A DNA stretch of 64,000 nucleotides, from assembly GCF_002234535.1 (NCBI RefSeq), contig NZ_CP022521.1, positions 4,278,001 to 4,342,000 on the forward strand, read 5' to 3'. The stretch comes from Actinoalloteichus hoggarensis (GTDB lineage: Bacteria > Actinomycetota > Actinomycetes > Mycobacteriales > Pseudonocardiaceae). Under the pieces are notes generated by a model. That model had not been told where the DNA came from. It made no database searches and saw only the letters and a list, made by a program, of their open reading frames with translations. Every line of letters begins with the position of its first letter. Position 1 is the stretch's first letter. The position numbers and the translations under genes were made by a program. Below are positions 7,684-15,790 of this stretch, piece after piece.

Positions 7684-8549
7684 ATGCCAGACCGGACATC
7701 GGGTCGTCGGCGACAGCGGCGGCGGCGTGCTGCACGTCGAACGACCCGGTACCGGGCCCGCGCTGCTCATGATCGCGGGCGGCGACGGTGACGCAGGCTG
7801 CTACTCGGCGGTCGCCGACCGGCTCGCCGACGCCTGCACGGTGCTGATCTACGACCGGCGCGGACATCCCCGCGGCAGCCCACGCGGGCATCGACACGGC
7901 GGTGGTGTTCGGGAACAGCTCGGGAGCGATCACCGGGCTCGCGGTGGCGGCCCGGCACCCGGAGGCGATCCTGGGGCTCGTCGTTCACGAGCCGCCGCTC
8001 ATCGGACCACCGCGGATGCCGAGGAGCAGGCGAGGTTCTTCGCCGAGGTCGACCGGGCGATCCGCGAGGAGGGCACGCGGCCCGCGTTCCTGCTGGTCGA
8101 CGCGGCGATCGGCAGGCCCGGGCCGCCCGCGCCGCTCCGGAGCCCGACGGTCCGCCGCCGCACCGCCCGAGCGCTGTCCACCGCGATCCGACTCGCGGGC
8201 GGACGGGCCGCACGGCGCGGCCCCAGCGCCGAGGCGACGCGGTCCGCCTGCCACCGGCGGCCGCTCGGCACGCCGAGGTCCTCGTGACCAGGAAGATCCC
8301 GCCGACGAGTCTCCACCCGACGTGACCGCGCTCCGCCGCGTCCGACCAGCGGGCGGCAGGCGAAGCAGGCCGTACTCACGACCACCGCGCGACCGAAGTC
8401 CCGGCGCGACGCCTCGGCGTCGACCTCGCGGGGTTCCCCGGCGGCCACCCGTCGTTCCTCACCCGCCCCGACGCCTTCGCCGACCGACCGCGCCGGGTCG
8501 CGACCACGCTGCCGCCGGGCACCGCGAGCGGGCCGGGCCGGGGCCGGTA
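7684..8549 (+). pseudogene. Decayed alpha/beta hydrolase
   Basis: Pieces of one alpha/beta hydrolase occur in order but in different frames. First comes GGVLHVERPGTGPALLMIAGG and VLIYDRRGHPRG (frame of 7631); then VVFGNSSGAITGLAVAARHPEAILGLVVHEPPL (frame of 7902), which keeps the nucleophile elbow as GNSSG; then EEQARFFAEVDRAIREEGTRPAFL (first frame again); finally FPGGHPSFLTRPDAFADR near 8430-8485, containing the catalytic His region. The segment between the oxyanion part and the elbow is shortened and the lid/cap region is disrupted. The ATG at 7684, with an AAGGAGAG behind it, is itself out of frame with the first piece. At least three frame changes mean no full-length enzyme can be made. 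Confidence 0.8.
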
Positions 8550-8561
8550 GCCTCGCGGCCC

Positions 8562-9200
8562 ATGGCCACCCGCAGGCCCGCGCTGAGCCGCGACCGCATC
8601 ATCCGTGCCGCTCTCGCCCTGATCGACCGGGACGGGTTGGACGCGCTGTCCATGCGCAGACTCGGCGCCGAGCTCGGCGTCGATCCGATGGCCGTCTACT
8701 ACCACCTGCCCGACAAGGCCGCCCTCTTCGACGGCGTCGTGGAGGCGGTGTACTCGGAGGTCGACGTCGACGCGGCCGCCCTGCCCGGCCCGTGGCCGGA
8801 CCTGCTCGCCGCCTACCTGCGACGACTGCGCACGGTGCTGCGTCGACACCCCCACGCGGTGGCGGTGATCGCGACGAGACCCGGCTACACGGCCTCCGTG
8901 CTCGAACCCGCCGATCGAGCCGTCGGCAGACTGAAGGAGGAGGGCCTCACCGCCAGGGCGGCCATGGAGATCACGCACGCCTGCCGCGCCTACACGATCG
9001 GTTTCGTCCTCGCCGAGGTGGGCGCGCCCCTGGGCGGGCCGACGCGGGCACCCCGCGAGGCGATCGGCTCCGCCGACTATCCTCATCTCGTCGAGGCGAT
9101 GGCCGAGGGTTATCGACCCGATGAACAGTACGAGGCAGGACTGCGGGCGATGCTCGACGGCTTCGCGCGACGGCAGGCCGAGATCGGACTCACGCCGTAA
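8562..9200 (+). CDS. TetR-family regulator (TetR C-terminal class)
   Basis: 212 residues from the ATG at 8562. The N-terminal HTH (residues about 9-55) reads SRDRIIRAALALIDRDG, SMRRLGAELGVDPMAVYYHLPDKAALFD, which is very typical. The ligand-binding part resembles the tetracycline-repressor C-terminal family. The gene follows the hydrolase pseudogene and is the only nearby repressor that could act on the palindromes at 7541-7574, of a form often bound by this class. No strong Shine-Dalgarno is seen; GCCGGTAG precedes the start. Confidence 0.88.
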   Translation: MATRRPALSRDRIIRAALALIDRDGLDALSMRRLGAELGVDPMAVYYHLPDKAALFDGVVEAVYSEVDVDAAALPGPWPDLLAAYLRRLRTVLRRHPHAVAVIATRPGYTASVLEPADRAVGRLKEEGLTARAAMEITHACRAYTIGFVLAEVGAPLGGPTRAPREAIGSADYPHLVEAMAEGYRPDEQYEAGLRAMLDGFARRQAEIGLTP

Positions 9201-9544
9201 CACCGAGATCGACGATGCGACACCGCCACGCGGCGGACCCCGATCGGCACGCCCAGATCGCGAACAGATCACGGGCTGCCGGTGCTCGGCGGACGCGAAA
9301 CAGCAGGGACGACGGCGGACAGCGCAGGTGAGCGGGCCCTCAGGGGCGTCCGCGCCCGCCTGGTCAGGCAGGTGTCGCGGCGTGCTGGAAGATCACGGAC
9401 AGGCCACACCGATGATCGACGGCGAATCGCCTCCTGTCAGACTCTTCGAGCCGATCGACCCAGGGCGACCCCCTCGGGTGTGAATCGGAACACGGCGAGA
9501 ACCTATGCGCTCTCGTGGTCACGGAGCGACGTACGGAGGAACGG
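9201..9544. other. Intergenic, nothing recognised
   Basis: The 344 bp between the TetR gene and the kinase hold no convincing ORF, hairpin or promoter consensus beyond the kinase ribosome-binding site at its end. Confidence 0.5.
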
Positions 9545-11131
9545 GTGGATCAGGACGGGCGGCTGGTCGCGGGACGCTACCGCCTGCTGGACCGTATCGG
9601 CAGCGGTGCGATGGGCGTCGTCTGGAAGGCACAGGACGAGCGGCTCGGTCGCGTCGTGGCGGTCAAGCAGCTCCTCCTGTCGCCCGGCTTGGAGGAGTCC
9701 GCGGCGGAGGAGGCCCGGGAACGGGCCTTCCGGGAGGGACGCATCGCCGCCCGGCTGCAGCATCCGCACGCGATCTCGGTCTACGACGTCGTCGAGCACG
9801 AAGAGCAGCCGTGCCTGGTGATGGAGTACATGGCCTCCCGGAACCTGTCGGCCACCATGGCCGCCGAGGGACCGTTGGACGTCCGAGAGGTCGCCAGGAT
9901 CGGCACCCAGGTCGCCTCGGCGCTGCACGCCGCCCACGTCGCGGGCGTCGTCCACCGGGACGTCAAGCCGGGCAACGTCCTGTTGGGCGAGGACGGCATC
10001 GTCAAGATCGTCGACTTCGGGATCTCCCGCGCCGCAGGCGACGTCACCGTCACCAAGACCGGGATGCTCGCGGGCACCCCCGCCTATCTCGCGCCGGAGG
10101 TCGCCAGGGGACACCCGTCGCGGCCCGCGTCCGACGTCTTCTCGCTCGGCTCCACGCTCTACGCCGCGATCGAGGGCGCGCCCCCGTTCGGCACCAGTGA
10201 CAACGGGCTGGCCATCCTGCACGCCGTCGCGGCGGGCGAGATCGCGCCGCCGGAGCGGGCGGGCGAGCTGACCCCGGTGTTGATGCACATGCTGACGGCC
10301 GATCCCGAAGAGCGGATCACGATGCCGGAGGCGCAACGGGTCCTGGCCGAGGTGGCGGGCGGCGGCACGGCGACCGGGCTGACCCCGCTGCACGACTCCG
10401 GCGACGGTGGGCACACGATCCTGGCGCCCACCGGACCCGCCGCCCCGCCGGGGGCGCAGACGACCACCGTGGCCTCGGGCGCCGCGACGCGCGCCGGGGA
10501 CGCGAAGGACGGCGTCACCCGACTCGACGCCCGTCCCGCCGGCACTCATCCCGGCTCCGGCCAGTCCGGCCACTCGCAGCCGGGCAGGCAAGCGCCGCTC
10601 GACGATCAGCCGAGTGCGCACCGCTCCCCGCGCACGGCGGCAGGTTCCGCTCCGGAGCCCCTCTGGCGCAGGCCCGCCGTGCTGGCGGGCGGCGGCGTGC
10701 TCGCGGTGGCGGCGGTCGTGCTGGTCATCAGCGTCCTGCTCTCCGGGAACGACTCCGGCGACGCGACGACCCCCGGCGGCTCCGGCACCGAGCCGACGCG
10801 CCGCACCGCGCCCGTCGTCACCAGCGAGGTGAGTGTCCCGCCGGAGGACGACGACCAGTTCGGCGGCGACCCGGTGTACCCGCAGAATCCACCGCGGCAG
10901 GACCGGTGGCCCGGCGGGGGCACCACCCCGACGGACCCGCCGCCGCCCCCGTCCACCCCGACGGAGCCCGTCGAGCCGACCGCGCCGACCACCACCGAAC
11001 CGACCGAGCCCACCGGAGGCGCCCCCACTCCCACGGATGATCTCCCGCCGGGCGGCGGCGAGGACGGCGGCGGCGGTGGCGGGGGCGACGACGGTCCGCC
11101 GGAGCCGCCCGACGAGGAGACCAGCGGCTGA
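9545..11131 (+). CDS. Membrane serine/threonine protein kinase (PknB-like) with Pro/Thr-rich tail
   Basis: 528 residues from the GTG at 9545, chosen because GGAGGA lies 7 bases upstream; an in-frame GTG at 9515 lacks one. The kinase domain spans about residues 10-275: glycine loop GSGAMG, Lys41 in VAVK, catalytic HRDVKPGN near 137, DFG at 157-159 and APE in the activation segment. A juxtamembrane linker rich in Thr follows, then one transmembrane helix (about 378-400) and an extracytoplasmic low-complexity tail of Pro, Thr, Glu and Gly ending in a poly-Gly run. No PASTA repeats are present, so the ligand, if any, is unknown. It stands alone in orientation with a gene-free region after it. Confidence 0.95.
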   Translation: MDQDGRLVAGRYRLLDRIGSGAMGVVWKAQDERLGRVVAVKQLLLSPGLEESAAEEARERAFREGRIAARLQHPHAISVYDVVEHEEQPCLVMEYMASRNLSATMAAEGPLDVREVARIGTQVASALHAAHVAGVVHRDVKPGNVLLGEDGIVKIVDFGISRAAGDVTVTKTGMLAGTPAYLAPEVARGHPSRPASDVFSLGSTLYAAIEGAPPFGTSDNGLAILHAVAAGEIAPPERAGELTPVLMHMLTADPEERITMPEAQRVLAEVAGGGTATGLTPLHDSGDGGHTILAPTGPAAPPGAQTTTVASGAATRAGDAKDGVTRLDARPAGTHPGSGQSGHSQPGRQAPLDDQPSAHRSPRTAAGSAPEPLWRRPAVLAGGGVLAVAAVVLVISVLLSGNDSGDATTPGGSGTEPTRRTAPVVTSEVSVPPEDDDQFGGDPVYPQNPPRQDRWPGGGTTPTDPPPPPSTPTEPVEPTAPTTTEPTEPTGGAPTPTDDLPPGGGEDGGGGGGGDDGPPEPPDEETSG

Positions 11132-11658
11132 CGGCCCGACACGGAGCGGCGGCGCGACACGGAACGCTCGACCGCGGACCTTCGTGCCGGGTGGGCGACG
11201 CGGAGCCCGCGCCGTCCACCGCTCTCCCGGATCGACGGGGGCGGGCCGCGGGGCTCGCGGAGGCCGCCGCCGTCCCCGAACACCGAAGGTCTCGACGGCC
11301 ACGCTCCCGTCGACGGGTCGAGGCGCCCGGCGAGGCACCGCGGCCCGGGCGGGACGTCGCCCGCCGGACCGACCCCGACCCGACGCGGCGGCGGCGGGCA
11401 CGACAACGCGGTGAGAGACGCAGGCACCGCTCCCCGTCCGAGTCGTTCGCGGCGGCCGTGCGCGCGCGGACGAAACGGGCAGGCGGCGGCACATCGCGCG
11501 ACACCCGACCGCGGCGAAATCCGCCGCCGCTGATTCGATTCACCGGCCGCAGGCGAATGACCGCCAGGCGGAATCGAACCGCGAATCGACGGCGAGCACG
11601 ACGCGGTCGGATTTCGACAAGAAGACCGCCCGGTCTCGCCGCAGCCTGCCAGACCTAC

Positions 11659-11689
11659 TCGGAATCGCATACGCACCGTGCGATTCCGA
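11659..11689. terminator. Perfect 11-bp inverted repeat (hairpin)
   Basis: TCGGAATCGCA (11659-11669) and TGCGATTCCGA (11679-11689) pair perfectly around a 9-base loop. It could be a terminator without a U-tract or a protein-binding site. It is 530 bp after the kinase stop, which makes a simple terminator role less certain. Confidence 0.4.
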
Positions 11690-12939
11690 TGATCGAAGCT
11701 CCGCTGATGGACCGCTCTGTCCGGTGTCAGACGATCGGCGAACGGAAGCGCATTTCCGCGATCCGCTCTCCCCTCGCCCCGGCTCATGTCCCGGTCCACG
11801 GCGTTCGGCATCGATTTTCGGTGCCGACCGGACCGGCGATGTCGCGGGTTCGACCAGCGACCGGCCGACGCTGTCGCCGCACGGATCAGAACACACACGG
11901 TGACTACGCCGCCGGCACGACACAAGGTCCGACACGACACCGCCGTTCGGCGTAAGTCACGCCGAATCATTCCCGCTGATACCGCCGAACGGGTGAGTCG
12001 ACACATCACGCTCCGCACTAGTGACCCTGGTAGCAGTGCATCGGAACCCGAATACATCGGGGTCGAACCGGGCTCCGAGAGGGAATCGATTCCGACGCCA
12101 TTCACGCGATCCGACCGCATCGCATCGAGTAGACGTGCCGATTCATGCTGGTCCAGGACGTGATCCGGGGGCGCGCCGCTGACACGCCGGGCGCCGAGGC
12201 CGGACTTCGCGTGGGCACTCCGACATCTGTATGGCAGTATCAAGCGCGCTCGACGCGGTCGATCAGCGTCCGAAGCAGGAGACCGGATCCGTCGTCGCTG
12301 GTCAGCACGGTACAGCGGCGATACCGACACGGAAGGGAGATTCGCCGATCAGTCCCCTGACCGACTGCACGGCCATGCCGTTCCCGTCCGTCTCCTCCCG
12401 AACTCGGACCGCGAGACGCCGCCTATCGGCGGTCGCCGTGATGCGAGTGAGATCGTGGAGGACGCGGTCGACGAATGGGCATTCCGCCGCCGACCGGAGC
12501 GGTCCGGCGTCGATTCGCCCACGTGGACACCGGCCGACGGCACCCGGCCTCGACGGGCGACGCGGCGGGCCGGACAGGCGCGGCACCCCGCCGAACGCCG
12601 CATCGTCGCAGGATATCGGCCGCACCGCGGGCCGAGGCGACGACGAGGGCGGCCATATCGGTCCGCCGGGAACCGCCGTCGAACCCCCGCCCGCCGGCAG
12701 GCGACACCGTCCCCGACACGGCGGCGGGCCGATATCCGAGATGGAACGATCGAAATACGCGGAGTTCCGGATTCACCACTTCAGTGCGGCAGCCGGTCGG
12801 CCGGCCAACACAACGAGCGGCGGAGTTCACGCCGACGCATTCGACGGGGTCCGATCAGTGCCTTCGGAACCCGACGACGCGGCTCCACCTTGCCCGTACT
12901 GTGATACGTGTAACAATCGACGAGTGCACCCCCTGGGCA

Positions 12940-12967
12940 TTGACACCAATGTGCGGCTGTGTAGGGT
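12940..12967 (+). promoter_or_regulatory. Promoter-like TTGACA-16-TAGGGT before the micro-ORF
   Basis: TTGACA at 12940-12945 is a perfect -35 hexamer, rare in this GC-rich DNA; TAGGGT at 12962-12967 fits TAnnnT with a 16-bp spacer. The predicted start of transcription would be only about 10 bases before the ATG at 12984, close to the GAGGAG. It may also drive the conservon genes that follow. Confidence 0.5.
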
Positions 12968-12983
12968 CCCAGAGGAGCTGATC

Positions 12984-13058
12984 ATGAAGCAGGAGAAGAC
13001 CAGCAAGAACTTCGCGGATGCCGCAGGCATGACGCAGGGAGGCACCCGAATCCCATAA
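12984..13058 (+). CDS. 24-residue micro-ORF upstream of the conservon
   Basis: The peptide begins MKQEKTSKNF and ends GMTQGGTRIP, then TAA. GAGGAG at 12972-12977 is six bases before the ATG and a consensus-like promoter precedes it, which is strong support for translation in a region that otherwise lacks genes. The N half is charged, the C half is Gly/Thr-rich; there is no Cys, Trp or Tyr, no hydrophobic signal segment and no transmembrane helix. It lies 96 bp before cvnA in the same direction. Possible roles are a signalling or RiPP-like precursor peptide, a leader peptide controlling the operon, or a ligand for the sensor complex. I do not recognise it as any named family. Confidence 0.55.
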   Translation: MKQEKTSKNFADAAGMTQGGTRIP

Positions 13059-13154
13059 GTCGTCATCGATCGAAGCGCAATCGTGCAGCCGGGTGAATAT
13101 CCGGCGCGCTCGACGGCGTCGTCCCTTCCCATCCGCCCCGTTCACGAGGATCTC

Positions 13155-14453
13155 ATGGAACAACAAGTGCTGATGACCATCGCGTTGTGGTGCTTAGTCG
13201 TCGGCGCGCTCGCGCTGGTGGTACTGCTGGTCCGTCAACAGCAGATCTCCACACTGCTGCGCGCGCGTAACGCCGCGTTGGAGAACGACCTGCGGACCCG
13301 CGACGAAGAAGCCCAGCATCTCGTCTCCGCGCGCCTGCCCGCGCTGGTGGACGCGCTGAGCCACATGGCGGCCGAGGTCCCCGGTCCCCTGCACCCGCAG
13401 CTCGCGAACACCCAGTACGGCCAGAACCTCCAGCTCGTGGTGTCCCTGGTCACCGAGTCGGTCGAGAAGGCGATGAGCCGCGTCGACCAGTCGGCCAGGA
13501 CCACGCTCAAGGCCATGATGCGCACGGTCCAGAGCCTCGCCAACGAACAGCAGCTCGCCATCTCGACCATGCAGGACCGCCACGACGACCCCGACGTCCT
13601 CGAGGACCTGCTGCGCATCGACCACGCGAACTCCCAGCTGGGCCGCCGCGTCCAGGCCACCGCCGTCCTGTGCGGCTCGTGGCCGGGCCAGCAGCGCTCC
13701 GCGTCCTCGCTGACCGACATCGTGCGCGGCGCGACCTCGCGAATCCGGGACTACCGCCGAGTCGACGTGCACGCCCAGATCGACAACGCGGTGATCAGCC
13801 GCGCCGTGGAGCCCGTCGTGCTCACCCTGGCGGAGCTGCTGGACAACGCGGCTCGCCACTCGCAGCCCAACACCTCCGTCGAGGTCAACTTCCGGCACGC
13901 CCACAACGGCACCGCGATCGTGATCGACGACGCGGGCGTCGGCATGAACGCCGAGGAGATCCGGCGGGCCGCGGGCCTGCTGGCCGGCCGCGAGGTCGCC
14001 GACATCAACCGCCTCGGCGACCCCCCGCAGATCGGCTTCGCCGTGATCGGCGTCCTCGCCGCGCGGTACGGGTTCACCGTCTCGGTCGACACGACCTCGC
14101 CCTTCGGCGGCGTGCGCGCCGTCGTCTTCCTCCCCACCGCGCTGCTCACCCGGATCGCACCGCCCGCTCCCGTCCGACCGGAGCCTGCCGTGACCCCGAC
14201 CGTCCCCCAGGCTCCGTCGCTCAGCACCCCGTCGCACACCCCTGCGTCGACCGCGGGCGGGCTGCCCAAGCGCAGGCGACATGCACCACGCACTGGTGCG
14301 CGTCCGCCCGCCACCGAGCAGACCCTGCCCCCGTCCACCCCCTCGGCTCGGCCCGCGAGCGAGACCGCGGCGGGCATGGGTGCATGGCAACGCGGCACCC
14401 GATCCGGCCGTGGCACCGAATCGTCTGACAGTGAAGGGAACCCCCAGGCATGA
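13155..14453 (+). CDS. cvnA: Conservon sensor histidine-kinase-like ATPase CvnA
   Basis: 432 residues, ATG at 13155 with GAGGA six bases upstream. An N-terminal transmembrane helix (about residues 10-30) is followed by a helical/coiled region and a GHKL ATPase domain: N box LAELLDNAARHS, G1 motif DDAGVGM, and a later GFAVIGVLAARYG helix. A Pro/Thr-rich disordered tail follows. In Streptomyces conservons this protein interacts with CvnB and CvnC at the membrane to form a GPCR-like sensor complex. No canonical phospho-accepting H box is obvious. The frame is open further upstream but nothing supports an earlier start. The stop overlaps cvnB by four bases (ATGA). Confidence 0.93.
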   Translation: MEQQVLMTIALWCLVVGALALVVLLVRQQQISTLLRARNAALENDLRTRDEEAQHLVSARLPALVDALSHMAAEVPGPLHPQLANTQYGQNLQLVVSLVTESVEKAMSRVDQSARTTLKAMMRTVQSLANEQQLAISTMQDRHDDPDVLEDLLRIDHANSQLGRRVQATAVLCGSWPGQQRSASSLTDIVRGATSRIRDYRRVDVHAQIDNAVISRAVEPVVLTLAELLDNAARHSQPNTSVEVNFRHAHNGTAIVIDDAGVGMNAEEIRRAAGLLAGREVADINRLGDPPQIGFAVIGVLAARYGFTVSVDTTSPFGGVRAVVFLPTALLTRIAPPAPVRPEPAVTPTVPQAPSLSTPSHTPASTAGGLPKRRRHAPRTGARPPATEQTLPPSTPSARPASETAAGMGAWQRGTRSGRGTESSDSEGNPQA

Positions 14454-14863
14454 CCGACCCCGTGCAGAACAAGCTGGGCTGGATGCTCGACGATGCGCTG
14501 AGAGTGCCCGAGACCCGTCACGCGATCCTCCTCTCGGCGGACGGCCTGCTCATGGCCCACTCGGAGCGCATCGACCGCGACGACGCCGAGCGGCACGCCG
14601 CCGGGATGTCCGGCCTCCAGGCGCTCGCCCGCAGCACCGCCGAGTTCTGCGGCGACCCGAACACGCCGTGGCAGCAGACCGTCAACGAGTTCCAGAACGG
14701 CTACGTGTTCCTCGTCGCCGCGGGCCCTCGGGCCTACCTCGCGGTGTCCACCACCGAGAAGGTGGATCTCGAGACGGTGTCCTTCCGCCTGCAGGAACTG
14801 GTGCAGCGACTCGGTAAGGAGCTGACCAGCCCGCAGCGGTCCGATTCAGGAAGTCCGGTGTGA
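14450..14863 (+). CDS. cvnB: Roadblock/LC7-domain protein CvnB
   Basis: 137 residues. The whole protein is one Roadblock/LC7 fold, with the motifs VPETRHAILLSADGLLMA and the strand-rich middle GYVFLVAAGPRAYLAVS. Such proteins act as regulators of small GTPases; here the partner would be CvnD. It overlaps cvnA by four bases (ATGA) and cvnC by four (GTGA), typical of conservon operons, so the complex is made stoichiometrically. Confidence 0.93.
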   Translation: MTDPVQNKLGWMLDDALRVPETRHAILLSADGLLMAHSERIDRDDAERHAAGMSGLQALARSTAEFCGDPNTPWQQTVNEFQNGYVFLVAAGPRAYLAVSTTEKVDLETVSFRLQELVQRLGKELTSPQRSDSGSPV

Positions 14864-15213
14864 ACCCGCCCCGCAACGAGCGGGCGCTGGTCCGGCCCCA
14901 CGTGGTGACCGGCGGTAGGGCGCACCCGACTCGCAACACGTTCGGCCTGATCACCCTGGTGAGTGCGGCGCGAGATCAGTTGACCGGGCTCAGCCCGGAG
15001 AAGCGCCGCCTGATGGAGCTGTGTCGGGGTGGTTCGCTGTCCGTCGCCGAGATCGCAGGCCACCTCCAGCTGCCCGTCAGCGTCACGAAGGTCCTGCTCA
15101 GCGATCTGGTCGACAGTGGCCACATCCAGACGACGGCACCGGTCCCGACGACCGAACTGCCCAGCATGAAGCTCCTTCAGGAGGTGCTTGATGGACTCCG
15201 CGCTCGCCTCTGA
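14860..15213 (+). CDS. cvnC: DUF742 protein CvnC
   Basis: 117 residues from a GTG at 14860 that overlaps the cvnB stop. DUF742 motifs are present: VRPHVVTGGRAHPT at the start, a winged-helix-like centre (RRLMELCRGGSLSVAEIAGHLQLPVSVTKVLLSDLVDSG) and the terminal LLQEVLDGLRARL. The HTH-like core suggests protein or DNA binding; in conservons it associates with CvnA and CvnB. The 3' end overlaps cvnD by 23 bases. Confidence 0.92.
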   Translation: MNPPRNERALVRPHVVTGGRAHPTRNTFGLITLVSAARDQLTGLSPEKRRLMELCRGGSLSVAEIAGHLQLPVSVTKVLLSDLVDSGHIQTTAPVPTTELPSMKLLQEVLDGLRARL

Positions 15214-15790
15214 TCGCGTCTACCTGCGGGAGACCGTACGGACCGCGGTCAAGTTGCTGATCGTGGGCCACTTCGCCGTAGGCAAGACGACGTTCGTCGG
15301 CACGTTATCCGAGATCCGCCCGCTGCGGACCGAGGAGACGATGACGCAGGCGGGCGCGCTGGTCGACGACCTCGCGGGCGTCCAGCAGAAGAAGACCACC
15401 ACGGTGGCGATGGACTTCGGCAGGCTGACGCTCAACGAGCAGCTCGTGCTGTACCTGTTCGGCGCTCCCGGCCAGCAGCGTTTCACTCCGATGTGGGAGG
15501 ACCTCGCCTCCGGTGCCCTGGGCGCGCTCGTCCTCGTCGACACTCGCAGGCTCGAACACTCCTTCGAGGTCATGGGCCTGTTGGAGGAGCAGGGGCTGCG
15601 TTACGCGGTGGCGGTCAACCACTTCGACGACGCGTCCTCCTACTCGGAGGAGGAACTGCGTGAGGCGCTGGACCTGCTGCCCGCCACCCCCCTCGTCATG
15701 TGCGACGCCCGTGATCCGGCGTCGTCCACCCGTGCACTGATCACCCTTGTCGAGTACCTGCTCGCCAGCACCGCCCAGGAGCAAGAGTGA
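15191..15790 (+). CDS. cvnD: Conservon small GTPase CvnD
   Basis: 199 residues. The ATG at 15191 is preferred to an in-frame TTG one codon earlier, with AGGAGG at 15179-15184 upstream. G1 is GHFAVGKTT (about residues 26-34), switch region TTVAMDFGRL, G3-like LFGAPGQQRF and a G4 position read as NHFD instead of NKxD, as in other CvnD proteins of the MglA/Ras-like family. It is the presumed output switch of the CvnABC complex. The stop overlaps the following P450 gene (GTGA). Confidence 0.93.
   Translation: MDSALASDRVYLRETVRTAVKLLIVGHFAVGKTTFVGTLSEIRPLRTEETMTQAGALVDDLAGVQQKKTTTVAMDFGRLTLNEQLVLYLFGAPGQQRFTPMWEDLASGALGALVLVDTRRLEHSFEVMGLLEEQGLRYAVAVNHFDDASSYSEEELREALDLLPATPLVMCDARDPASSTRALITLVEYLLASTAQEQE

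Larger units (their letters stand above)
11132..12983. other. Gene-free stretch of 1.85 kb
   Basis: No ORF on either strand has the codon bias or composition of its neighbours; the long open frames are Arg/Pro/Ser-rich artefacts. From about 11540 to 12330 the base composition is visibly less GC-rich than the flanks. It contains the hairpin at 11659-11689 and, at the right end, the promoter-like sequence before the 24-codon ORF. A structured RNA or degraded gene cannot be excluded. Confidence 0.55.

Noticed and set aside
5404-7770. A single 788-codon frame that would fuse extra sequence to the multicopper oxidase
   Set aside because: The extra 272 codons are the antisense or out-of-frame reading of the membrane-protein gene; the Tat signal at 6954 and the ATGA overlap define the true start.
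12003-12090. Possible tRNA-like arm (GGGTCGAACCGG) in the gene-free region
   Set aside because: No acceptor stem or anticodon arm could be folded around it by eye.
10606-12330. 574-codon minus-strand frame across the kinase tail and the gene-free region
   Set aside because: Composition is Arg/Ser/Pro-rich without any domain; half of it is antisense to the kinase Pro/Thr tail.
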